Shown piece after piece: positions 1 to 9,078 of a stretch of DNA of 64,000 bases. The stretch comes from Candidatus Lernaella stagnicola. Its GTDB lineage: Bacteria; Lernaellota; Lernaellaia; Lernaellales; Lernaellaceae. The DNA lies in NCBI GenBank assembly GCA_030765525.1, contig JAVCCK010000005.1, positions 79,402 to 143,401 of the forward strand, given 5' to 3'. The notes under the pieces were generated by a model, which ran no database searches, had not been told where the DNA came from, and was given only the letters and a program-made list of their open reading frames with translations. Position 1 is the first letter of the stretch; each line of letters begins with the position of its first letter. The translations under genes and the position numbers were made by a program.

Positions 1-1031
1 CCCGGCGCGGCCTGAGATTGCTGACCATCGATCCGTGGAAAAGTCTGCTGCAACAGATCGACGGCCTCGAGCAGGCGATCATCAACACGAACCGGCTGAA
101 TGTTCTGGGCGGCCCCCGGTTGAAGCTGGTAACGAAGTTCGCCGATATCGCAACCTTGGCCGAGGATGAAATCGCGGTGCTGCACGCGGTCGAGGGTCCG
201 CACGTGCTGGGGTCCGAGTCCGATAACGAGCCGGACGTCGAGCAGCTTTGGGAGCGGGCGAAAAAGCGCCTGCATTATCTAAGCGAGCGCGGTGTGTACA
301 TGCTGACCCTCGCCCATTTTTGGGATCAACCCTTCGCACCGCAGACCGACTCATGCGAATTGGTTCCCAAAGTGGAAAACGGGCGTGTCGTGCGGGGCCG
401 CGACGACACGATGGCGACCATGAAGCGCGCCACGTGGAAATGGGGACAACACAACGATTTGGGCGAAAGACTGCTGCGCGAGATGTTCGACATCGGCATG
501 ATCGCCGACTTGTCGCACGTGCAGGAGCACGCCCGCTTCGCGATGTACGAGATCGCCCAGGAATGCCGGCGTCCCGTTGTCCTATCGCACGTGGGTCTGA
601 AGCATTTCTACGAGCATGAGTACAACGTGTCCGATGACGAACTGCGCCGACTTCACGCGCTGGGCGGCGTAGTCGGGCTGATCATCAGCAAGCGTCTGCT
701 CATGGAGCCGATCAAGCTTTACGAAGACGACGGCAACGGAATTCCCTTGCTCGTGGACAATATGAGGCACGCCGCGGACGTGACCGGTGACGTCTCGGTC
801 CTGGGCATCGGTACCGATTTCGACGGGCTGACGCACCCGTTTCGCGATTGCTACAATCCCTCCCACCTGCCCCGAATCGCCGAGGCCATGACCAAGTATT
901 TTTCCGACGACGAAATCGACGCCATTTTCTACGGCAACGCGATGCGGGTGACTGAAGCGGGTTGGGGAGCGCAACCGGCGCGCGCGGCGAAGGCTAAAAC
1001 ACGCCGGGCGCGAGCGAGCGCGGCAAGTTGA
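1..1031 (+). CDS. Membrane dipeptidase family protein (peptidase M19), 5' truncated
   Basis: Zinc-dependent hydrolase of the renal dipeptidase family, which cleaves dipeptides, often with a D- or dehydro-residue. The frame is open to the left edge, so the N-terminus, which should hold the His-x-Asp metal motif, lies outside the window; an internal TTG at 18 is not a convincing start. Visible family blocks are AVEGPHVLG with the bridging Glu, ADLSHVQEH, VLSHVGLKHFYEHEYN with metal histidines, and GIGTDFDG near the C-terminus. The last 25 residues are a basic Ala/Arg/Lys tail. A MarR regulator and an N-acyl-D-amino-acid deacylase follow on the same strand, suggesting uptake or turnover of D-amino-acid peptides (inference). 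Confidence 0.85.
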   Translation, partial: RRGLRLLTIDPWKSLLQQIDGLEQAIINTNRLNVLGGPRLKLVTKFADIATLAEDEIAVLHAVEGPHVLGSESDNEPDVEQLWERAKKRLHYLSERGVYMLTLAHFWDQPFAPQTDSCELVPKVENGRVVRGRDDTMATMKRATWKWGQHNDLGERLLREMFDIGMIADLSHVQEHARFAMYEIAQECRRPVVLSHVGLKHFYEHEYNVSDDELRRLHALGGVVGLIISKRLLMEPIKLYEDDGNGIPLLVDNMRHAADVTGDVSVLGIGTDFDGLTHPFRDCYNPSHLPRIAEAMTKYFSDDEIDAIFYGNAMRVTEAGWGAQPARAAKAKTRRARASAAS

Positions 1032-1057
1032 CCGATATGAGGAGAAAGGACGACAAG

Positions 1058-1474
1058 ATGGAGCCAAAACAAGCTGCGGCACTTGCACAAGCGCTGCGGG
1101 CGATTTACCGCCACGTCGACGTGTTTCACGACGAGATGTTGCAGGTGACGCCCAAGGAGTTGGGGCTTTTGTTGGTTATCGACGAAAACGGCCCGACCCG
1201 GGTTAAGAATCTGGCGCAGCGGGTTAAGCTGCCGCTTTCGACGGTGAGTTGGACGGCGGATAAGATGTTCGGTCGCAAGCTACTGGCCCGTAGAACCGAC
1301 CCGAACGACCGCCGCGCCATTCTGCTTACGTTGACCCGCACCGGGCGGTCGGTCATCAAGGCTCACTATTCCATTTTCGACAGCGTGGCGCAGGCGGCGC
1401 TGTCGGTGTTGGCAGATAAAGAACGCGACGTCGTGCTGGATGCTATCCAAAAAGTCGCTTCCCATCTTTCGTGA
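1058..1474 (+). CDS. MarR family transcriptional regulator
   Basis: A 138-residue winged-helix DNA-binding protein. The helix-turn-helix and wing are seen in VKNLAQRVKLPLSTVSWTAD followed by RRTDPNDRRAILLTLT, the typical MarR DxRxxxLxLT wing. The ATG at 1058 is chosen because GGAGAAAGGA lies 8 bases upstream; an earlier in-frame TTG overlaps the dipeptidase stop and has no ribosome site. It sits 26 bases after the dipeptidase and just before the amidohydrolase, so it probably controls this small operon in response to a small ligand (inference). Length is normal for the family. Confidence 0.88.
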   Translation: MEPKQAAALAQALRAIYRHVDVFHDEMLQVTPKELGLLLVIDENGPTRVKNLAQRVKLPLSTVSWTADKMFGRKLLARRTDPNDRRAILLTLTRTGRSVIKAHYSIFDSVAQAALSVLADKERDVVLDAIQKVASHLS

Positions 1475-1485
1475 AAGGACACCCC

Positions 1486-3228
1486 ATGTACGACTTGTTG
1501 TTTCGCCGCGCCACGATTGTTGATGGGTCGGGGAGTCTCCGTTTTGTGGGCGACTTGGCCGTGCAAGGCGAAAAAATCGCCGCCATCGGCCGCTTGGACG
1601 ACGCCCAAGCCGCGCGGGTGATCGACGCCGACGGCTTGGTACTGTGCCCCGGCTTCATCGACATCCACTCCCATGCCGATACCGTCATTTTCCGCGAAAA
1701 CGCCGCCGATTTGTTCGCCCCGCTGCTCAAACAAGGCATCACGACTTTTGTCGGCGGCAATTGCGGCATGGGCATGGCGCCCCTGCCCGCGACACGTTTC
1801 GACGAGTTCATCGACAGCTACCACGAGGCGTTTCTCGCCGAAAACGTGCGGGACAAGATCACCTGGTCCTCCATGGGCGAGTTCATGGAGAGGCTCGATA
1901 CACTGGGCGTGCCGTGCAACACCGGCTTGCTCGTGCCGCACGGCATGATTCGCCTGTCGGCCGTAGGCCCCGAAACGCGCCACGCGCGCCACGACGAAAT
2001 CGCCCAAATGTGTCGCTGGTTGGAAGAATCCATGGACGAGGGTGCTCTGGGCATGTCGACGGGTCTGCAGTATTTCCCGGGCAGTCAGTCCGAAACCGGC
2101 GAGTTGATCGACCTGGCGCGGGTGCTGGCCCGTTACGACGGCCGCTACGCGAGCCACCTGCGTTCCTACTCGGCCACGTTGTCGCAAGCGATCGACGAGG
2201 CGGTGTTAATTGCGCAGGAGGCCGGCGTGCACGCGCAAGTCAGCCACCTGTTCTGGTTGCCGGATTTTGGCCCCTTACTGAACAAAGCCTTCCGCGGCAT
2301 CGTGAAGGCAGGCAGCAAGATTTACGAACACGTGAAATTCCCGGTCCCCTCGGATTCGGCGGCGGCGCAGGTACTCGAAAACATCGACCGCCTCCGGCAA
2401 AGCGGCGCGGCGCGCATCGCCGTGGACGCTATGCCAACCAGCGCGGGATTTACGCACTTGATGGCTTTTTTCCCGCCCTGGGTTTTCGCGGAAGCCAATC
2501 GGCAGGAGATCGTCGGCAACTTGCGCGATAAAAACGTGCGCAAGCGGATTCGGCGGGATATCGAACACGGTGACACCCGGGCTTGGCCGCACGACACAGA
2601 CGACACGTGGTCGATGAATTTCTTCAAGATGATGGGCTGGGCGAGCGTGTCGATCATGAGCGTGCCCAGCGAGAAGAACAAGCACCTCGAAGGCCTAAAC
2701 CTTGTGGAAATCGGCAAAATGTGGGGCATGCATCCCTTCGATGTCGCCTGCGAATTGCTGTTGCAGGAAGACGGCAAAGTGCTGGTGTTTGAAACCCTGA
2801 CCTATCCCGGTGACGACTTCATCGAGACGAGCCTCGCCGCGCCGATGGTGGACCCGAACACGTCGATCGTCACTGATTCGATCCTGATGTCCTTCGGCTT
2901 GCCGAGCCATTTATTCTATGATTGTTATCCGAAATTCATCGGCCAATACGTACGCGAGAACCGGGCGCTTTCGCTGGAAGACGGCATTCGCAAGTGCACC
3001 GGGCTGTCGGCCGATTCGCTGGGCATCAAAGCCCGCGGTTATCTTCGCGAAGGCAATTTCGCGGATCTGGTACTGTTCGACCTGGCTACAATCAAGTCGA
3101 ATTCCACGTTCCGCGATCCGCGCCACGACCCGGATGGGATACGCATGGTCGTCGTCAACGGCACGGTGGTCGTGGAAGAGAATACGTATTATAAAGATAC
3201 CCTCGCGGGACACGTGCTGCGGCGGTGA
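1486..3228 (+). CDS. N-acyl-D-amino-acid deacylase (D-aminoacylase-type amidohydrolase)
   Basis: A 580-residue amidohydrolase-superfamily enzyme. The N-terminal beta-sandwich strand DLLFRRATIVDGSG and the first metal motif GFIDIHSHADT (about residues 60-70) are typical of D-aminoacylase and dihydroorotase-like deacylases. GGNCGMG is the conserved Cys-containing segment of D-aminoacylases, and the C-terminal region returns to the sandwich (GNFADLVLFDLATI). It should hydrolyse N-acyl-D-amino acids to the free D-amino acid. The ATG at 1486 is preferred over the GTG at 1471 because AAAGGA precedes it. It follows the MarR gene with no gap, so the three genes are likely one transcript with the dipeptidase. 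Confidence 0.87.
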   Translation: MYDLLFRRATIVDGSGSLRFVGDLAVQGEKIAAIGRLDDAQAARVIDADGLVLCPGFIDIHSHADTVIFRENAADLFAPLLKQGITTFVGGNCGMGMAPLPATRFDEFIDSYHEAFLAENVRDKITWSSMGEFMERLDTLGVPCNTGLLVPHGMIRLSAVGPETRHARHDEIAQMCRWLEESMDEGALGMSTGLQYFPGSQSETGELIDLARVLARYDGRYASHLRSYSATLSQAIDEAVLIAQEAGVHAQVSHLFWLPDFGPLLNKAFRGIVKAGSKIYEHVKFPVPSDSAAAQVLENIDRLRQSGAARIAVDAMPTSAGFTHLMAFFPPWVFAEANRQEIVGNLRDKNVRKRIRRDIEHGDTRAWPHDTDDTWSMNFFKMMGWASVSIMSVPSEKNKHLEGLNLVEIGKMWGMHPFDVACELLLQEDGKVLVFETLTYPGDDFIETSLAAPMVDPNTSIVTDSILMSFGLPSHLFYDCYPKFIGQYVRENRALSLEDGIRKCTGLSADSLGIKARGYLREGNFADLVLFDLATIKSNSTFRDPRHDPDGIRMVVVNGTVVVEENTYYKDTLAGHVLRR

Positions 3229-3290
3229 CCGAACCTTTCGGCGCACGGCGGTGTCCACCACATAGCGTGGAACCATAAGGTGAGGTATGT

Positions 3291-3824
3291 ATGAGCCCCC
3301 AAATGAGAAAATTATCGATCATCATCGGCGTCGTCGGCGTCGTATTCGGGGCGTGGTTGTATCTGCAAATGCCCTCCCCGAAGCTCAATAATCTCGATCG
3401 CCCGAAACTTGCGCTTTCCACAGGCGGCGAAGTTGCGCCGGCGGCTGCCGGGCCGGCGGCCGCGCGTCGGAAACCCGCTACACCCAAGACCCGCAAACCG
3501 GCGGTTAAACAAAACCGCCGCACGCCGCAGGATCGCCGTGACGCAGCCCGCAAACGTCGTGAAGCGCGCTTGAAGCGCCGTTCCGAAGCCCGTAAACGGC
3601 GGCTGGAACAAAACGGCGGCGCGCCGCCGGCTAAGGCGGCGCGGCCGGGTGCCGTAGGCCGTCGCAAACCGGCCGGTGCGGCTACGACCGATCCTGGCGC
3701 TGTGCCCGATGATGCGCTGGACGAAGAGCTTGCCGAGGATATGCTCAACGAATTGGAGCAACTCGGAGATGATCCGTACCCCGGCGAGATTCCCGCCGAT
3801 GGCGACGAAGTCGTTATCGAGTAA
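3291..3824 (+). CDS. Hypothetical membrane-anchored protein with charged segments
   Basis: Unrecognised 177-residue protein. It has one N-terminal hydrophobic segment (about residues 6-26, LSIIIGVVGVVFGAWLYLQM) that would anchor it in the inner membrane. An Ala/Pro stretch follows, then a very basic middle (about residues 60-135, rich in Arg/Lys and RRE/RRD patterns), then an acidic C-terminus ending GDEVVIE. The charge split suggests a disordered periplasmic domain binding an anionic partner such as cell-wall polymer or nucleic acid, but nothing identifies a partner. AAGGTGAGG lies upstream of the ATG. It stands alone between the amidohydrolase and the TonB receptor. Confidence 0.6.
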   Translation: MSPQMRKLSIIIGVVGVVFGAWLYLQMPSPKLNNLDRPKLALSTGGEVAPAAAGPAAARRKPATPKTRKPAVKQNRRTPQDRRDAARKRREARLKRRSEARKRRLEQNGGAPPAKAARPGAVGRRKPAGAATTDPGAVPDDALDEELAEDMLNELEQLGDDPYPGEIPADGDEVVIE

Positions 3825-3945
3825 CGACGATTTTTCGTAGACCGGCGATTCGGCCGCCAAACGTGTCACGCTTGACCGGGTCAGTCGCTTCTCCTACCGT
3901 GTCGGAAAATCGGCCAAAAAATAATGTGACCCCGGGAGCCCCGCC

Positions 3946-6003
3946 ATGTGTACCTACCAGCATCGTGTCGCTTTGGTGCTCTTCCTCATCGCATTACTGC
4001 TCACAGCGCCCGCCCTCGCCGCCGATGACGCCGAACTGGAGGAAATCGTCGTCACCGCCGAGCGCTCGCAGCAGGATGTGGCCGACACCGCGCGCGCTGT
4101 GGAAATTGTTACCGAGAAGCAGTTGCTCGACAGTATCGGTCGCACGGTACCCGAATCGCTACGGCGGGCGGCCGGTGTGTCGGTTCAGCGTACGAACTTG
4201 GGCGGCGGCGCACCCTTCATTCGCGGACTCGTGGGCAATCAGGTGCTCTACCTGGTCGACGGCGTCCGGGTGAATAATTCGACGTTCCGTGGCGGCCCAA
4301 ATCAATACCTGAGCACGATCGACCCCTTTTTCATCGAGCGGATTGAATTGGTGCGGGGCCCCGGTTCGGTGTTGTACGGCTCGGACGCCTTGGGTGGCAC
4401 GATTAACGTGATCACCAAGCGGCGCAAGGACTTCGGCGACTACTTCGGCCTGGACGGGCGACTCATGCAACGGGCCACAACCGCGGAGAAGGAAGTCACC
4501 AGCCATTTGGGCTTCGATTCCAACATCAGCGGGCTGTTTGGGATGTCTTTTTCCGGCAATTTCCGCCAATTCGGCGACATCGATCCGGGCGGCAGCAACG
4601 AGGTACAGACGCCTTCCGGCTACGAAGAGCAGGATTTCGCAGGCAACGCAGACTTCCACATGGGCGACAAAGTGGTCTGGGAGTTCTCCGCGCAGCACGT
4701 CAATTTCGACCGCGTGCCGAATTACGATCCCGGCAATCCGAAAAACCGCTTCGAGCCGCAACGCCGCAATCTCTACTACACGCGTTTGTCGGTGATCGAC
4801 CTGACACCGGGGTTGGACAACATCACGGCATTCACGTCCTACCAGGAACAGACGGAAGGTCGCGAGCGGATCAAGGCCGACGACCTCGACCACGAGCAAC
4901 GCGATCTCGACCGGGTCGACACGGCCGGCGCCGGTCTGCAGTTGGAATCGGCGGTCGGTCGCTGGGCAAGGTTTATTTACGGCGGCGAGTTTTACCACGA
5001 CATGATTTCCTCCGAGCGGGAAATTCGCGAGCGCTTCGGGCCGGGCGTGGAGGACGTCGATCCGCAGTTCCCTGATAACTCCACATTCACGACCGCGGCA
5101 GGGTATCTGGAGGTTCGCGTCACGCCCTGGGAATGGATGAAGTTGGTGCCGGGTGTGCGATATAGCCACTTCGCGCCGAACGCGAAGCTGGACGATCCGA
5201 ACCTGGGACAGGTGACCATCGACGAGGGCATCGGCGACGTTACCTGGGCTGTACACAGCCTATGGAAGCCGCACAACGCCCACGGCATCATCTTAGGCGT
5301 CGCTCGCGGATTTCGTGCTCCGAGCCTGGAAGAACTAACCAAGCTCGGCAGTGAAGACGGCCGTTTCGACGTGCCCAATCCCGACCTCGAGCCGGAAACG
5401 CTGATTCAGTACGAGTTGGGTTATCGGGTTTCGTACCCCCGCCTGCGCGGGTCGTTTTTCGCGTACTACTCCGATATCGCGGATTTGATTACGCGCAAGC
5501 CGACCACGTACAACGGGCAGGATTTCATCGGCGAGGATGAAGTAAGCCGCAATGAAAACGTCGGCGAGGCGTACATATACGGCTATGAAGCCCAACTGAG
5601 CGGTATCATCCTCAAAGACTTGCTTCACGCGGGCGGCGCGTTCGCTTACACCTTCGGCGAAAACAAAACCGACGAAGAGCCGATTCGACGTATCCCGCCC
5701 CCCACCGGGAACGCTTATGTGCGGGCCCTGTGGAACTCGCAGAACGCTTGGTTTGAAATCGCGAGTGATTTCGCGGGAAAGCAGGAGCGGCTGTCGGACG
5801 CGGACAAAAAAGACTCGCGCATCGGCCCCGAAGGCACCGACGGCTTTGCTGTCATGCACCTGCGCAGCGGATTTACGGTCGGCCAATATTTCGAGATTAC
5901 AATGGCGGTCGAAAACCTCTTCGACGAACCGTACAAATACCACGGTTCCGGTCCGCTGGAAGCCGGTCGCAACTTCAAAGGACAACTCAGCTTCCTGTTC
6001 TAG
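3946..6003 (+). CDS. TonB-dependent outer-membrane receptor
   Basis: A 685-residue receptor. It begins with a signal peptide ending near ALAADD, followed by the TonB box region EEIVVTAER. The plug domain shows LRRAAGVSVQR, PFIRGLVGNQVLYLVDGVR and ELVRGPGSVLYGSDALGG, and a 22-strand barrel follows, ending in an aromatic (QLSFLF). The plug pattern resembles haem or cobalamin-type receptors, but the ligand cannot be decided. It would import its substrate across the outer membrane using TonB/ExbBD, which are not in this window. I looked for a cobalamin riboswitch in the 120-base leader and did not see one. The upstream CCGGGAG is a plausible ribosome site. Confidence 0.9.
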   Translation: MCTYQHRVALVLFLIALLLTAPALAADDAELEEIVVTAERSQQDVADTARAVEIVTEKQLLDSIGRTVPESLRRAAGVSVQRTNLGGGAPFIRGLVGNQVLYLVDGVRVNNSTFRGGPNQYLSTIDPFFIERIELVRGPGSVLYGSDALGGTINVITKRRKDFGDYFGLDGRLMQRATTAEKEVTSHLGFDSNISGLFGMSFSGNFRQFGDIDPGGSNEVQTPSGYEEQDFAGNADFHMGDKVVWEFSAQHVNFDRVPNYDPGNPKNRFEPQRRNLYYTRLSVIDLTPGLDNITAFTSYQEQTEGRERIKADDLDHEQRDLDRVDTAGAGLQLESAVGRWARFIYGGEFYHDMISSEREIRERFGPGVEDVDPQFPDNSTFTTAAGYLEVRVTPWEWMKLVPGVRYSHFAPNAKLDDPNLGQVTIDEGIGDVTWAVHSLWKPHNAHGIILGVARGFRAPSLEELTKLGSEDGRFDVPNPDLEPETLIQYELGYRVSYPRLRGSFFAYYSDIADLITRKPTTYNGQDFIGEDEVSRNENVGEAYIYGYEAQLSGIILKDLLHAGGAFAYTFGENKTDEEPIRRIPPPTGNAYVRALWNSQNAWFEIASDFAGKQERLSDADKKDSRIGPEGTDGFAVMHLRSGFTVGQYFEITMAVENLFDEPYKYHGSGPLEAGRNFKGQLSFLF

Positions 6004-6247
6004 CGTAACAACGCCGTCGCTCCTCGACGCCCGCGTTATCCGGGCCACAGTCGCATCGTCCTGCACCGCCGCAGGACGTTTGACACGATCTCCCAAATCG
6101 CAAGGAAGCACGATGGCCACCGACTACTGGAAGAAATTTAAGGCCGACCTCCACGCCGTCCGCCCTTCGGCCCCGCCGAACGGGTCGTGATCCAAGCCCT
6201 GCAATCTGCTACTATCCGCGCCGGGGAGACGAAAAAGGAGTTTCAGC

Positions 6248-7930
6248 ATGAAGTCCCGCAGCTTTCTTTTCTTGGCGGCCCTGTTGTCGCTGCTGTTGGT
6301 TTTTTCCGCCGTCGGCTGCGGCGGCGACGACGATGACGACAACAACGCGTCCGACGACGACGATGATGATACCTACCTCGGCGACGATGACGATAATGAC
6401 GATAATGACGATCTCACCCCGCCCCCGGGCGATTGGGACGGCGTGTCGGTTACCGATGTGGAGGCGCCGGACCAATACACGGTCGAAGTGCAGCTTTCCG
6501 CCAGCCCCGGCGCCGCCGCCGCCGCGAATGCGAATATCTACACGATCACATCCGATTACGGCAGCCTGAATGTCCAGGATGCGACTTTCGCCAAGGCGAA
6601 CGTCGTCACGCTGACCACCGGCAAACAAAAACTGGGCGTTGAGTACACCCTGACGATCGAGCCGACCGAGTACGCGGGCGAACCGCTGACCGGCGCCTTT
6701 CCCGCCGCCGATACGGCCCGTTTCTGGACCTGGGATTTCGCCACCGGCGACCAGTACCAAATCACCGCTTATCGCGGCGGCATCGGCGAAACGTGCGTTG
6801 TCTACGTAGAAAGCGGGCAATCGGTGGCCGACGTGGCGCATACGATCGAAGTGTTCGACGATCAGGTATATCCCATCGAGACCGAACTTTTCACCGAAGC
6901 GCCGGACGTGGATGGCAACGGGCGGATATTGATCCTTGGGTTGGACGGCGGCGAGTACTTCGGCGGCTATTTTAGCGGCGTCAATCAGTATTCCGACGAT
7001 GAATCGATGTCGTGGTGGGGGTTGCATTCCAACGAAGCGGACATGGTTCATGTCAACTCGTTGTACGGCTCCCTGATGGTTGAAAACGTCGTGCCGCACG
7101 AGTTTCAGCATCTGCTTTACAATGCGGAGCACGGCAACAACTACGAATACTGGGAATACCACGACGAAGGGTTGGCCGAAGCGGCCGTGCACGCGGTGTT
7201 CGGTATTCATCAAGGAGCGCTGGATTACTATCTCGCCGATCCCGAACAGGAAATCGGTAACGGGCTCTCTCTCGTGCATTGGGTTTACGCCAACTACGAC
7301 AACTACGTGCAGGCATACCTGTGGTGGATCTACCTGGCCGGACGGCTCGACGGCATCGATTCGCTTGCCGATATCTTCCATCTCGAGAACGGAAATCCCA
7401 ACGAAGTGGATGATTTCATCGCCACGGAACTGGGTTCGACGATGGTCGACGAGGTCATTCATTACGAACTCGCCGCCTGGTTGCAGGAAGAGTCCGGCGC
7501 CTACGGCTTCAACGGCATGCTTTCATGGACGCCGGGCGCGGCCCCAACCGTGGCCGTCGATACCACGTCGGTCGACCTGGAACCGTTCGGCGGCACCCTG
7601 TTCCGCCTGGCGCAAACCAGCGTCGAATACCCCGGCACCCAGGGGACGCACATCGTGTATTACGGCGTGGATGGCGACGGCAATATCGACGACAGCGAAC
7701 CGTTCGACGTCGACGGCGGGGCGCTGCTGGTCTACAACTCCAGCGACCGGCACATCACATTTCCGTCGGAGCATTCCGGTCCGGATTTGCCCGCGTTGGG
7801 CTCGGCAAGGGCGAAGGGCGCGCCGATCAACCCGGCTTGGCTCGACCCCCCGCCGATTCATCCCGAGCGCTTGGATCGACTGGCGGCGTGGCGTTATCGC
7901 ACGCTTGAGCGCATCCGCCGCAGTCAATAA
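6248..7930 (+). CDS. Lipoprotein metalloprotease with HEFQH zinc motif and poly-Asp tether
   Basis: A 560-residue secreted lipoprotein. The signal peptide ends at a lipobox with Cys24 (AVGC), and about 30 residues made almost only of Asp and Asn follow. The catalytic centre is HEFQH at residues 284-288 with a downstream EGLAE (Glu307), the HExxH...E arrangement of gluzincin-like enzymes. The context PHEFQHLLYN resembles the hyicolysin family (M30) or M6-like peptidases. A Bacterial-Ig-like segment probably lies between the tether and the protease domain (about residues 65-170). It likely digests protein at the cell surface. AAAAAGGAG lies just upstream of the ATG. Family assignment is moderate; protease activity is inferred from the motif. 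Confidence 0.72.
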   Translation: MKSRSFLFLAALLSLLLVFSAVGCGGDDDDDNNASDDDDDDTYLGDDDDNDDNDDLTPPPGDWDGVSVTDVEAPDQYTVEVQLSASPGAAAAANANIYTITSDYGSLNVQDATFAKANVVTLTTGKQKLGVEYTLTIEPTEYAGEPLTGAFPAADTARFWTWDFATGDQYQITAYRGGIGETCVVYVESGQSVADVAHTIEVFDDQVYPIETELFTEAPDVDGNGRILILGLDGGEYFGGYFSGVNQYSDDESMSWWGLHSNEADMVHVNSLYGSLMVENVVPHEFQHLLYNAEHGNNYEYWEYHDEGLAEAAVHAVFGIHQGALDYYLADPEQEIGNGLSLVHWVYANYDNYVQAYLWWIYLAGRLDGIDSLADIFHLENGNPNEVDDFIATELGSTMVDEVIHYELAAWLQEESGAYGFNGMLSWTPGAAPTVAVDTTSVDLEPFGGTLFRLAQTSVEYPGTQGTHIVYYGVDGDGNIDDSEPFDVDGGALLVYNSSDRHITFPSEHSGPDLPALGSARAKGAPINPAWLDPPPIHPERLDRLAAWRYRTLERIRRSQ

Positions 7931-7946
7931 GAAAACGGGAAATCGC

Positions 7947-8864
7947 TCAGTCGGGTAGCGGCACGGCGTATCGTTCCAGGGGCTTTCCCAGTTCGATGGC
8001 GTCGCAGTCTTCGCGGGCCTGCGTTTCCAGGGTTTGCAGATCTTCCCAGCGATAGCGTGGACTGACATGGGCGATGACCGCGCGGCGGCAGCCGCTTTCG
8101 CGCACGATGCGGCCGGCCTGTTTAGCGGTTAGGTGCCTTTTTTCGGCCGCGTCCTGTTCCTCTTCGTTGAGAAACATGGCTTCGATCACGGCGAAGTCCG
8201 CATCTTTTAACAATCGATAGACGTTTTTGCACGGGGCGGTATCGGTGGCGTAGGCGATCTTTCGCCCGCGCCGCGCCGGGCCCAGGACATCCTCGGGTTT
8301 GATTTCGCGGTCGCCGACCCGGACGGATTCCCCGCGCTGCAACGCGCCGAACAGGGGCCCTTCGGGCACGCCCAATTCTCTTGCTTTGGCGAGGCTGAAT
8401 TTGCCCGGTCGCTCGTTTTCGATCAGAGCAAAGCCATATGTCGTCGTGGAATGCTTGAGCGGCAGATATTGAAGCGTAAACGAGTCGGTTTTGATTTCGC
8501 CGCCGTCGGCTTCCAAATCGGTGTATCGCAGCGAATAGTTCAGGTAGAAGCGTAACAAATCACGGTTGCCGCGCGCCCAGCGGGTGACATCCGGCGGTCC
8601 GACGATTTCCACTTCCTGCTCGATTTCGGCTTGGGTCATCAACATCAACATGCCGGGCAGGCCCAGCAGATGGTCGCCGTGCAGATGCGACATGACGAAG
8701 CGCTCGATGCGCCCAACGCCGAATCCGCTCTTTTTCAGCGCCACTTGCGTGCCTTCGCCGCAGTCAAACATTGTAGCCCGACCTTCCAGAAGCACGACGG
8801 CGCTGGTCAACCAACGTCCGGGCATGGGCATCATGCCGCCGATTCCCAAGAGCAATACTTCCAC
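7947..8864 (-). CDS. rnz: Ribonuclease Z
   Basis: A 305-residue metallo-beta-lactamase-fold endonuclease that matures tRNA 3' ends. The N-terminal signature LLLGIGG, the substrate-loop region DCGEGTQ, and the zinc motif HLHGDH (residues 60-65) followed by LLGLPG are diagnostic. A later YATDTAP segment supplies a metal Asp, and HVSPRY near the C-terminus is the last histidine motif. The start is GTG at 8864 with a strong AAGGAGG seven bases upstream. It converges with the metalloprotease gene (16-base gap). Length is normal for the short bacterial form. Confidence 0.93.
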   Translation of the reverse strand: MEVLLLGIGGMMPMPGRWLTSAVVLLEGRATMFDCGEGTQVALKKSGFGVGRIERFVMSHLHGDHLLGLPGMLMLMTQAEIEQEVEIVGPPDVTRWARGNRDLLRFYLNYSLRYTDLEADGGEIKTDSFTLQYLPLKHSTTTYGFALIENERPGKFSLAKARELGVPEGPLFGALQRGESVRVGDREIKPEDVLGPARRGRKIAYATDTAPCKNVYRLLKDADFAVIEAMFLNEEEQDAAEKRHLTAKQAGRIVRESGCRRAVIAHVSPRYRWEDLQTLETQAREDCDAIELGKPLERYAVPLPD

Positions 8865-8889
8865 GCGACCTCCTTACAAGTGTGCTCTT

Positions 8890-8917
8890 TGTTTACCGGT
8901 ATCACGCCGCCTGTCAA
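8890..8917 (-). promoter_or_regulatory. Candidate sigma-70 promoter for rnz
   Basis: On the minus strand a perfect TTGACA (8912-8917) is followed after 16 bases by TAAACA (8890-8895), 26 bases before the rnz GTG. The -35 is perfect, the -10 matches only three positions. Confidence 0.4.
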
Positions 8918-9078
8918 GCACGTTGCGCTTGCCGCCGGCTGGAGCGGCGGTTATTATCGCCGGGCGCCCATGTGGGGCGGCAAAGGAAAAGTGTGTTCGA
9001 TCGGCTTGCGACCGGCGGGCTTTTAACGTTTAAAGGCGCGGCGGGGTCCATGAGACGAAAGCGAGCGAAGGGGTAACG

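Noticed and set aside
6113..6190. 25-codon frame MATDYWKKFKADL after the TonB receptor
   Set aside because: GGAAGC precedes it, but it is too short, with no homology signal or conserved context that I can see.
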